Assembly (NCBI RefSeq): GCF_002878395.1
Contig: NC_061115.1
Span: forward strand, 154,064,852 to 154,128,851
DNA from: Capsicum annuum
Taxonomy: Eukaryota; Streptophyta; Magnoliopsida; Solanales; Solanaceae
Direction: 5' to 3'
Length of the DNA stretch: 64,000 nt
The translations under genes were made by a program, and so were the position numbers. Under the pieces are notes generated by a model. It saw only the letters and a program-made list of their open reading frames with translations, made no database searches and was not told the origin of the DNA. Shown here in pieces: positions 48,955 through 58,204 of this stretch. Position 1 is the stretch's first letter; each line of letters starts with the position of its first letter.

Positions 48955-51495
48955 TCTAAGACCCCACAAAACTTCTAAGCTTAATTCAGTCCTTTAAGCT
49001 TGTCAAGGGGTTCCAAACTTAGAAAATTCTAACCAAGTTCCCAGATTTAGCCTATTTTGGCCTTCAAAAGTTGCGAATCTCATCTCGCTATCTTAATGTC
49101 CTTTAATCGACCGTATTTTCATTAATCCATGATCAGGAAGGTCAATAGGTATTCCCAAACAAGTTTTTCATTTTTCAGAACACGTTTAGATCATATTCGG
49201 AGTCCCAAAATAGTGGACCAACGCGATCTTGGCGCGCCGCGTCGCCAATCGTGTTGGTCAATATTTGTGTAGGCTGCTAGAGCCAAAACTTCTGAGGCTC
49301 GACGTGATCATGGCGCGATGCGTTGAGTATCGCATCGCATCCATCAACACGCTGCATAACTTCTAGCGTCAAAACTCAGTTTTAGTCATTAAATAACAGT
49401 ATCCTCAAGGGCAAAAGGGTCAATTTTCCATCCCTATATAAGTCACAAACAGTAATTCAGCCCTATTTCAGCCAAATTATAGTGGTTTCTCTCTCAAATC
49501 CATCAAGAACAAGCTTAGGGTTTCCAATTGAGGATCCAATTTCAAGAATTTCACCATTTGTTTTCAAGAATCTTCCATCCAAGGTATGCATAGTGTTAAT
49601 TTATGAATTCCTTTCATCCATAAAGCTCAAGAACCCTATTTCAAATTATAAATCATGATGTTTATGTTGTGGGTTGTGTTGTAACCATGTTTATCTTGTT
49701 GTACGATTCCCAAGTTGGAATCTTTATGTGTTTTTCATGAAACTACGTTAGCATGCAAGTTAAAATCCATGAACAGAGTTGTTCATAATGTGTAATTTGA
49801 TGATTACAACTATGCCCTAATTTGTGTATGTAAGATGTTTGATAAAATGCCTAAGAGGATAGAAATTGTGTAATATATAGCTCAATTGTAACCCATATGA
49901 TAAATGCATGTCTTACCTTTATGTTCAAATGACTCCCATGCTATTGATGTGCAATGTCGATGTTAGTTGGAATGCTCATGATGTTAGAGTATGAAATTAT
50001 GATACGTATTATATGCATTCCTACCATGTACAAGTTTATTATAACCATGTGCGTCATGAAATACCCAACTTATGAAATCGTGGATTGTGGATGTTGGTCA
50101 TATATTCAAGAATGTCATGCCTTGTCAGTTTCCCTCTATCAAGTCCTGGGGGTACTTGTACCCAACAACTTAGCAGTGTGCCTAGAGTCAGTGTCATGTT
50201 TTCACGATTCTCTCAGTCAAGCCATGGTCAATAGAACTCAGTCAGTCATGTGACTTAGGGAAGCTCAATAATTCAGTAATCTTAGTAGTATTTCGTCAGT
50301 CAACAAAACTCAGTTAACTCAGTCCAGTTCAGCTCAGTTAATTATGTTCAGTGTCTATTTAGATGGGAGTAGGATTTAGCACCGAGTGAACCTAATGATA
50401 GGAACTCACCTGCTAGTAAAGGGTGTGATTCTTAGAAGCAATCCTTGCATTCTAGAACTACGTAGCCAGCGTATGTTAAGATATCTAACCTGCCAGTTGA
50501 GGGTTGATAAGGTCGATTACCTGCCAGTTGAGGGTTCCCACCATTCTCATTTGAGTACCTATCAGTTGAGGGTCACCCATAGCTTGTCCTTATCGGTGGC
50601 GCAGTATTGACACTCTTCTAATTGGGGTTATAGATTGGACCCCAACTCAGCTATATTTCTTTATTTGGGGCATATCGGTTGGATTACTACTTTCCACAGT
50701 TAGAGTTTTAGTCTCAGTCTCAGTAATAGAACTCAGATAATTCTATAGAATTCAGGACTGTCAGATACAATCAAGTCATAATAGTACGAAACTCAGCTAG
50801 TTCCATCAGAACCTAGACTATCAGATACAGTCGCTCAGTATCAGTTATTAGTAACTCATGTTATCAGTATTCAGACTCAGTAGTCAGTATCATCACGAAT
50901 TCAGTTATAGTTATTTATTCATGCATGTATTCTCACGTTCATGTTATATAGTCAGTTAGCATTGTTCGTACATTTGAACCCTCTGCATTCAGCCTACCTT
51001 ATATGCGTACCAGTACGTTCAATCATATTGACGCATTTGTGCTATGGTGTTTTATACCATAGGTCTAGAAGCATGAGTTCCAGAGCATCAATAGCACTCC
51101 AAATTTTAGTATCCAGATTTAGCAGTGAGTCCTCATAATTTAAGGATGTATTATTATTTATTTCATTATTTTGGTTTAGCTTTCAGTAGATGGAGTTAGT
51201 TGGGGACATGTCCCATCAACTCCTTATTCAGACAGTTCAGTCAGTTAGAGGCTTTTCAGACTACAGTATGTTCAGGTACTTTATTTCAGTTCATGGTTTG
51301 GTATTGATATACTGTACTCTCAGATATTATGTTTTATCCGTTTTAAACCTTATGACATGTTTCAGTCTATTATTTCCACATTTTACATAATGTTATACAG
51401 TATTAAGGTACAAATATCAGTCATGGGTTAGTTTGTGGTAGTTCGAGGTCATGAGCACCGTGTAGTGTCCCAGGTACCAAATTTGGGGCGTTACA
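48955..51495 (+). repeat. Gypsy-2 3' LTR
   Basis: 2541 bp. Its first bases read TCTAAGACCCC where the 5' copy has TGTAAGACCCC, and it ends GGGGCGTTACA. TATA box TATATAAG at 49435-49442. It is uninterrupted and so defines the insertion point of the LARD in the other copy. Confidence 0.88.
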
Positions 51496-51872
51496 CTGGG
51501 CCGGGTCTAACCGGGCCAGGGTATTAAATGGGTCGAGTTGGGTCGGGTCAAACCGGCCTGTTTGACAGAGTTAATTGCTATAGTAACTTCAAACTTGTAG
51601 TAAAAATGTACAATTTTGCTCCGACATTTTATTGTAGCAATAAATTTAAAGTTATTTCCCTATTTATTGCCACAAATTTTAATAACTTCAAGCAAAAAAT
51701 ACATTTAGCTATGATGTTTTGTTTCAATTAATTTTTTGTAGCTATAATATTACTATTGCTATAGTGACTTTAGACTCATGGAATAAACAAATGATTTAGC
51801 TACAATAATTTATTATAGCAATAACTTTGTAGCTAAATGAATAATTATTGCCATGATAATTAGTAACTATAG

Positions 51873-52309
51873 CAACAACAACAACAACAACATACCCAGT
51901 GTATTCCCACATAGTGGGGTCTGAGCCCCTGGATTAGGACCGATAAAGTATAGCAAATCACAAAATATAAATGCGTATAGACTAGTACATTATGCAAAAT
52001 AAACTAACACCGGTATGCACAAAGTAATATAACAGTGACCAGATACTACTAAAAGACTATCTAATAAAAAACATAGACATCACTCAACACCCATGAACAA
52101 GAAACTTCAAACACAAATAAAGAAATGCTCCCATCCCCTAACCCTCTACCCCAATCCGCATCCTCCACACCTTTCTATCAAGGGTCATGTCCTCTGTCAG
52201 CTGTAACTATTCCATGTCATGCCTAATCACCTCCCTCCAATATTTCTTTGGCCTACCTCTACCCTGCCTAAAATCGTCCATAGCCAGTGACTCACACCTC
52301 CATATTGGG
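51873..52309 (-). mobile_element. RTE-type LINE 3' end, truncated
   Basis: On the minus strand the right part resembles the C-terminus of RTE-type LINE reverse transcriptase. The frame is broken, and it ends in a (GTT)n tail at 51873-51891. 5' truncation is usual for LINEs. It lies within CACTA subterminal repeats, which resume at 52310. The target duplication is unclear. Confidence 0.65.
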
Positions 52310-52454
52310 AAATTAACTTTGTCATTTAATTTTGTAGCTAAGATATTATAAATAGCCATGAAAATTTAAATTTTGTGGCTGTTGTTAAGTATTTTCCATG
52401 AATTTCAAATTCATAGCTGAGAATTTGTAGCTATAGATCTATAATGTTGTAGTG

Positions 52455-52532
52455 ATTTCATATCCTGATAGATATCAAATATATTTTGATGATCTTATGT
52501 ATATTCTTGATAGAAATTCACTATAATTTAAA
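52455..52532 (-). repeat. Copia 5' LTR, second part (truncated)
   Basis: Resumes with ATTTCATATCCTGATAGATAT directly after the CACTA end and follows the left LTR for about 78 bp, then diverges. The outer part of the LTR and its target duplication are gone. Confidence 0.75.
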
Positions 52533-52756
52533 TACATTTATAACAAAATGCAAGTTAAGGATATTAAAGGACTCAAGATTTATGGAAGTTTAGATTTTTC
52601 TAACCAATTTTAGTAAATTTTTTTTCAAAGGTCAAACGTATAGTTAGCCTTCTCAAGTTGACACCAATTTTTATTTTGGCATATGTCATGTGTTGTCATA
52701 TACATACACACACATACATACACACACACATATATATATACACATATATATAGAGC
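52533..52756. repeat. Unassigned spacer with AC/AT microsatellite
   Basis: Sequence between the truncated copia LTR and the first viral segment. A CACACATACATA/TATATA microsatellite occupies about 52687-52755. Confidence 0.6.
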
Positions 52757-53340
52757 TTGTTCTCTATAATGTTTTATTATTCTATTATAAAATTCTACAT
52801 CATTTCTAATACCTTCTAATTCCCCTGTTAAAGCCCTTATATATTCTTTTAAAAATTCCAATTCTAGTGTAGTTAATACTTGTAAATAATTACTTAAGAT
52901 TAATTCTAGTTATATTTTTTTTGCTCTTTGTACTATTTCTTTGTTTAAATACAAATATCTTATTCTTATATTTATAGCAAATGGATGCCTTTTCATTAAA
53001 TATTGTTTCTATACTTGAGGTGCTTTATCAATTCGTACTCTAAGCCAGATATTATGGTTATTAGGTTATCTAGTCTTCTCAGATCTTCCTTTGTACTATT
53101 TAGTCTTTTATATTCTAAGTATAAACTATACAAATTATTCTCGATTTCTTCTAACGATTTTGTATTTCTATGAGGTGTTCTCATTAAGCTAGATAGATAT
53201 CATTTATCCTTTTCCAACTTTCTTAGGTTTTCAATTCATGTCTATAATATTCTATTTGTACTTGTAATTCTGGTAATCTAGTATCTATTCTTTCTATTTC
53301 TTCTACTGTTAATAGATCTTGTAATTCCTCATATATTGTT
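52757..53340 (-). pseudogene. Endogenous pararetrovirus ORF1 fragment (inverted copy)
   Basis: Reverse-complement relative of 56600-57190. It shares the block translated as MRTPHRNTKSLEEIENN (53130-53184, minus strand). The Lys/Glu/Leu-rich coiled-coil-like composition resembles the first ORF of solendovirus-type Caulimoviridae. Fragmented and not functional. Confidence 0.75.
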
Positions 53341-53369
53341 ATCCCAAACATAAAATTAGTCCAACAACT

Positions 53370-53815
53370 TAAGCTCATGATCTAAGATATCCCAGACTTA
53401 ACGCTACCTTTAGAAACAAATTATCTAATAGTAGAGACAGATGAAAGCCTTCACGGATGGGGAGGCAAAACCCAATAAATATAGTGACAAAGAGAATGAA
53501 AAAATTTGTACTTATTCAAGTGGAAAATATAAAGAAAAGGGCAATTTAAATAGCATAGACGCTGAAACACTAGCAGTAATTTACGGTTTAAATAGCTCTA
53601 AACTTTATATTTTAAATAAGCATGAAATATTAGTAAGATCGGACTGTGAGGCTATAGCAAAATTCTATCAGAAAATAAAATAAAAGAATAGTAGAAAAGG
53701 AGGTGGTTAAATTTCCTAGATACCACTTCTATTTACGATATTGTTTTAGAACATAATAAAGGAAAAGGTAATAACCTAGCAGATCAACTAAGTAGACAAA
53801 TAAAAGAAGACAACT
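53370..53815 (+). pseudogene. Endogenous pararetrovirus pol 3' end (RNase H)
   Basis: Translated blocks IVETDES and VRSDCEAIAKFY match the RNase H end of caulimovirid reverse transcriptase. LADQLSR near 53776-53796 is the usual closing motif. The frame changes at least twice. Only the last domain is present, the rest being cut at the junction near 53340-53370. Inactive fragment. Confidence 0.8.
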
Positions 53816-53833
53816 AACAATTTTTGTTTTAGG

Positions 53834-55209
53834 ATGTATACAGGCAAAGATAAAGGAAAGGCTCTCAAGACTATTTAAGGAAACTACTGAGCAACACTCA
53901 TTACAGTCCACTAATAATGTTGGAACATCCGAAATTAGAAAGACCGATCTTCGAACCTCACAACCTCATCAGTTATGAACCATCCAATTTAACTCTCAAA
54001 CTTAGACCAGATGTAAGGGTGGACAAACCACAGATCTGCCTGATCGACAATTTATGGATTTCCTACAACAAGTCACCTAGAGACACTAGATATTTTATTT
54101 AGTTCTAAATGCTTTATGCTATTATTTTACTGAGAAAAATAGCTCTAACAGATTTAAATTTTATGTTGTTCTTAAGGGTAAGACACAAGGAGTATTTGAG
54201 ACATGGATAGAGGTAATGGATTCTGTAAAGGACTATACAACCCCTCTCTATAAAGTCTTTAATGATTTAACAGAGGCACTAGATTATGCCAGCAGAAATC
54301 TAGGGCCAAACTATTACATTACCCCAGCTCTAAGACCAAATATAAAATAAGTTCCCTAATATAATATTAAAAAAAACACAGACAAAATTATATTTTGTGA
54401 TCATTGTTCCTCCAGACTGAATCTTTTAAAAGACTAAATCACGCCAATGAAATTTTAAGACAAGATAATGAAAACCTTATAAATGAAAAAGGACAAATGT
54501 TAGAATTTATAAGTATTTTACGAGATTGTATAAAGATTCTTCATTTTGAATTATCACAACAGACTCAACAAATTTATGAGACTCAAATAATCCCAAAGAG
54601 TTCTCTATCTTCTACAAAAATGAATAAGAAAGGCGTGCATTCCCTAATGAATGTAGAAAGACCTACTGTATTGGGTAAAGATACAACTAGTCTAGTTCAA
54701 ACGGTAGCTGGTAAAGACTCCTCAAATTCGTTAATGGGTGTGCATTCCCTAATGAATGTAGAAAGGCCTACTGTATCGAGTAATGATACAGCTAGTCCAG
54801 CTCAAACGGTAGCTAGTAAAGACTCATCAAATCCATTGACGGCTGACACTTTGCCAAAAAGTGTAGGAAGAATACTCCCAGCCAGTTCAAGACCACAGGT
54901 ACCCAGACAACAGATGAAGGAAGCTCTTCCAAGAAAAGGAAAGGATTTTTATTAGGAAAAAAGAACAATGGAAAAAAATATATAGAAAAAATAGTTGTAG
55001 ACTCAATAAATAAATTGTTAGCCGAACAACTGCCCAAAGAAATAAGATCACCCAGAACAAGAACAAGATTGGGACTATCAGACGGAGATAGTGAAAATTA
55101 TGATCGAGATTACAATTAAGCCATGGATCAATTTGCCCAAGACCCAAATGTAGATGATGATTCAGGAATGGATTTCGACTCAGCAGCGTTACATAATTTG
55201 GACATGTAA
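53834..55209 (+). pseudogene. Endogenous pararetrovirus transactivator (viroplasmin) gene, broken
   Basis: Begins at an ATG just after pol. 54140-54350 contains the viroplasmin/RNase H1-type N-domain (FYVVLKGKTQGVFETW). In exogenous caulimovirids this protein promotes reinitiation of translation and forms inclusion bodies. 54404-54955 is open and coiled-coil-like, with a 34-35 residue tandem repeat (GVHSLMNVERPTV twice). A frame change then leads to an acidic C-terminus (DDDSGMDFDSAA) ending at 55209. Several stops and shifts make it non-functional. A second copy lies inverted at 59122-60438. Confidence 0.8.
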
Positions 55210-55398
55210 GCAATGACGATATCTACAAAAAGATACAATAAGAGACGTATACAATGATGTAACAGATGAATAAATGGGAAACAAATGGACGGAGAAGAGT
55301 TAAAGTGAAAACATAACCATGTGACTGTGGGGCCCACTCAACTTGCTAAAGTTTTACCAAGTCATTTGAAATAAGGATTTGAAGTCCACAAAAATGCA

Positions 55399-55406
55399 TA
55401 TAAATA
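55399..55406 (+). promoter_or_regulatory. TATA box of pararetrovirus promoter
   Basis: TATAAATA in the context CATATAAATACCACC. The same context is found on the minus strand in the inverted copy. Confidence 0.65.
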
Positions 55407-55721
55407 CCACCTTATGGATGACTTAAATACATATAGCTAGAGAGAAGTGAGAGAAAAATCAAGAGCGAGAAGGTTCTTAGTTTGTTCATAAAGTTCTTAG
55501 TTTAAAAAGTTTGTTAAAAAAAAGAGTGTGGGAAAAGTGTATATTGGTCTCTTATTTCTTCATTCCGATAGCTGTCAGCTTTCGAGGGACTCCCGAAAGG
55601 GAAACCTCATTTCTTCCGTAAGATATGTAAGTAGTTGCTACATAGATCATTGTATTTTCTCCCTAGTTTGTAAATTATGTTTGAATTATATCAAGTTCAT
55701 ATTTTTTTCCAGAAGTGTTTT

Positions 55722-55905
55722 AATATTATAGATCTGGATGGCCGTGCGGACAACCGCCAGTTTTCCAATCTTGTTAAATTAGTAAATTACTTATTATTAT
55801 GTATTTACTTGTAGATGTGTTTTAAATACTATAGATCTGGATGGCCGTGCGGATTACCGCCAGTTTTTGATTTTGTATTATTGGTAAATTACTTATAAAT
55901 ATACC
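55722..55905 (+). repeat. Leader direct repeat with GCGG-N4-CCGC hairpins
   Basis: Two units, 103 bp apart, each with ATAGATCTGGATGGCCGTGC followed by GG, a four-base loop and CCGC. Loops are ACAA (55750-55753) and ATTA (55853-55856) with unchanged stems. Repeated also in the inverted copy near 58460-58610. Confidence 0.75.
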
Positions 55906-56282
55906 CCTAGTATATGGTTATTATCTCAGTGTTTAGCAATAATGATGGATTAATCTGTAAATTTTTAGGGGATTAAAAAAGTCCGCTAACTATTTGAAAG
56001 GACTGTTGTATCATTCTGGGGTATGATTAAAGAAGCCATTGCTAAATACCTAAAACTGAAGAGAAAGAGATGAACAAGGTATAAATAAAAAAAATTATTT
56101 TGTTAGGAGAAAATAGATTTTGATCTTTAGAACTTGTCTACTAAACTGGACTAAGGTTAACGAAGGAGGGAGTACTGATTAGGATTTACACCATATTGTA
56201 AAACATCCGCTCTAACTATGCTTTTATTTCTAATACCTATTTTTTTTGCTTTAATTACTTTTTTCTTGTTCCTACTCCTTTT

Positions 56283-56292
56283 TATTATTGTG

Positions 56293-56375
<83 letters not shown>

Positions 56376-56385
56376 CTATTTATTA
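56283..56385 (+). repeat. (ATT)n microsatellite next to the viral primer site
   Basis: About 100 bp of near-perfect TTA repeats ending directly at the primer-binding site. Confidence 0.9.
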
Positions 56386-56386
56386 T

Positions 56387-56399
56387 TGGTATCAAAGCC
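56387..56399 (+). promoter_or_regulatory. Pararetrovirus tRNA-Met primer-binding site
   Basis: TGGTATCAAAGCC, one base from the caulimovirid consensus TGGTATCAGAGCC. In these viruses this marks base 1 of the circular genome map. Confidence 0.85.
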
Positions 56400-56426
56400 C
56401 GAAGATTCTATGAGACATTAAAATAT

Positions 56427-58200
56427 ATGGAATCTGATTATATTTCTAGAATTCAGAAAAGAAGGCCTAGACCCCACGAAACGGAGATAATATCAGATTG
56501 AGAGTATTATTGGGATATTCATATATTATTAAAAGACTATAAAAAACTATATAAGATTTTGGTAGAACAAAGCCAGTTATACTTCTAACTTCTTGAACTT
56601 TCACCAGAACTAAGTGGACAGATCCATCAAGAAATAGAAAGAATAGATACTAGATTACAAGAATTACAAGTGCAAATAGAACATTATAGACACGAATTGA
56701 AGACTGAAGAAAGTTGGAAGAGGATAAACGATATTTATCTAGCTTAATGAGAACACCTCATAGAAATACAAAATCATTAGAAGAAATCGAGAATAATTTG
56801 TATAGTTTATACTTAGAATATAAAAGACTAAATAGTACAAAGGAAGATCTGAGAAGACTAGATAACCTAATCATTATAATATCTGGCTTAGAGTACGAAT
56901 TGATAAAGCACCTCAGGTCTAGAAACAATATTTAATGAAAAGGCATCCATTTGCTAGAAATATATGAATAAGATATTGGTATTTAAACAAAGAATTAATA
57001 CAAAGAGCAGAAAAAATAGAACTAGAATTAATCTTAAGTAATTATTTAAAAGTATTAATTACACTAGAATTGGAATTTTTAAAAGAACATATAAGTTCTT
57101 TAACATGAGAATTAGAAGGTATTAGAAATGATGTAGAGAATTATAATAGAATAATAAAACATTATAGAGAACAGGGTAAAATAGCCGTTTCTTTAGGATA
57201 AATCACAGTATATGAAAACACATCCGTTTGCTAGACAAGTTCAAAGACCATACAATTACTTATATAAAAACTTAAAACGTTTTAACAGAATTCTAAAAAG
57301 GAACAAAATTTAATAGAAGAAATAAGAATAGTAGAATCAATAGATTTGCCTGAAGCAATTATATTTTCAAACCGCGAAAAACTTTTAGACTGTGTAGACC
57401 ACTTAATCCTACTAAAAAATAAATTAGAACATATTGGATATTGTATAGATTATTGGAATATAAGAATAAAAACAATTAGAGAAGGATGCAATAGAGAGAC
57501 TTTTTGGTTAGGATAAGAACATTACAATAGATTCTTTCAAGAAAATAGAATATCTAGATTCGCAATTAAAAGTAGAAAAGAGACACAGACGAATAAATGA
57601 TGATTCATTAATTAAATGTAATTTTGAAAACGAAGAACATATTTTGCACAAAGAAGATTCTCAACAAAATATTATTACAGGTCTCATAATAAATCTAGGA
57701 GAAACAGTACAAAGAGAAGACAGTAAAATACTAAAGAATCTAGAAGTATTGGAAAACCTACAAATTAAACAAAAGAAACTATTAGATAAAATAGAACAGA
57801 ACTTTGATTTCCTAAAAAATCAACAATTATAACTAGAAAGAAAAATTAAAGTAATAACAAATAAGGATATAAATTTTCTTAGTATAAATAACATAGAAAA
57901 AGAATTAAAAGAATTATGTAAAGAAATTAGTCAACTAAAAGAAATAACCCTCTCATGAATAACATCCCTATAAATGATCAACTCTACTTAGCAATATTAT
58001 AGAAAGTGGCATAAATTCAACCAAGTCCCGAAGGATTATCAGATCATCAACCCCAAGGAAAAGCAGACTCCGCAATAATAAAATAAAATAATATTATAAT
58101 ATTACTACTATTAGAACTTAATAAAAATCTAGACAAAGCAATTGAAGAAAAAGTTCAGCTAGAACATCAAGCTAAAAAAGAGAAAGCTCATTAAATTATT
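56427..58200 (+). pseudogene. Endogenous pararetrovirus ORF1 region, broken
   Basis: The first ATG after the primer site opens MESDYISRIQKRRPR and stops after about 24 codons. The coding-like sequence continues in changing frames to about 58200. 56714-56935 is open with MRTPHRNTKSLEEIENN. ATG-starting blocks MKRHPFAR (56936) and MKTHPFAR (57212) show an internal duplication. 57644-57832 is open and strongly coiled-coil-like. Protein identity (solendovirus-like ORF1) is inferred from position and composition. Movement protein and coat protein motifs were not recognised. Confidence 0.65.
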
Positions 58201-58204
58201 ATTT

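Larger units (their letters stand above)
30163..51495 (+). mobile_element. Ty3/gypsy retrotransposon gypsy-2 (chromovirus, Tekay/Del-like)
   Basis: 5' LTR is 30163-32057 plus 43157-43806 (interrupted by the LARD). 3' LTR is 48955-51495. LTRs are 2545 and 2541 bp without the insert. It begins TGTAAGACCCC and ends GCGTTACA. Flanks TCGGG and CTGGG match at 3 of 5, and both differences could be C-to-T from CCGGG. Order gag, PR, RT, RNase H, INT, chromodomain-like tail fits chromoviruses. Net length about 10.2 kb. Confidence 0.9.
25710..51573 (-). mobile_element. hAT transposon with decayed transposase, split by gypsy-2
   Basis: Left end TAAACCAATTAATGGGGTGG. The right end, read on the minus strand, is TAACTCTGTCAAACAGGCC. 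Flanks ATTGCTAC (25702-25709) and ATTGCTAT (51574-51581) agree at 7 of 8. Both subterminal regions are rich in GGGCCGG/GGGTCGGG blocks. Removing gypsy-2 leaves about 4.5 kb, typical of autonomous hAT elements. The transposase pseudogene is on the minus strand. Confidence 0.8.
10372..52454. mobile_element. CACTA (En/Spm) transposon carrying a nest of later insertions
   Basis: Begins CACTACAACCAAATG and ends with CATTGTTGTAGTG-like sequence (AATGTTGTAGTG), a CACTA...TAGTG pair. Flanked by ATT on both sides (10369-10371 and 52455-52457), the 3-bp duplication typical of this superfamily, and the copia LTR resumes across it. Subterminal regions (10372-10512, 20223-20800, 25240-25709, 51574-52454) are full of short TAGCTACA/TTGCTA/TTGCCACA motifs in both orientations, as in CACTA elements. 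Removing nested insertions leaves about 6.1 kb with no TNP2-like transposase, so it was probably non-autonomous. Confidence 0.85.
5915..52532 (-). mobile_element. Ty1/copia LTR retrotransposon relic, split by a 42-kb CACTA insertion
   Basis: The left LTR (5915-6321) is complete. The other LTR starts at 10218 and is cut at 10371 by the CACTA element. It resumes at 52455 and loses similarity near 52532, so it is truncated. Coding is on the minus strand, which makes the split LTR the 5' LTR. Without the CACTA the relic is about 4.5 kb. Only the RT/RNase H end is recognisable, and the integrase and gag regions are decayed beyond recognition or missing. Confidence 0.8.
55210..56386 (+). promoter_or_regulatory. 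Pararetrovirus intergenic region: promoter and leader
   Basis: Non-coding stretch between the transactivator gene and the primer-binding site, where caulimovirids keep promoter and leader. TATAAATA is at 55399-55406. The leader carries a 103-bp direct repeat with small hairpins and an ATT microsatellite. An inverted copy is at 58205-59121 with its own TATA (minus strand, 58925-58932). Confidence 0.75.

Noticed and set aside
56218..56421. Hydrophobic open frame with poly-isoleucine
   Set aside because: Translation of the ATT microsatellite in the viral leader.
53370..58200. Possible intact, activatable viral genome
   Set aside because: Most of pol, and recognisable movement and coat protein regions, are missing. 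The remaining genes have multiple stops and frame changes.
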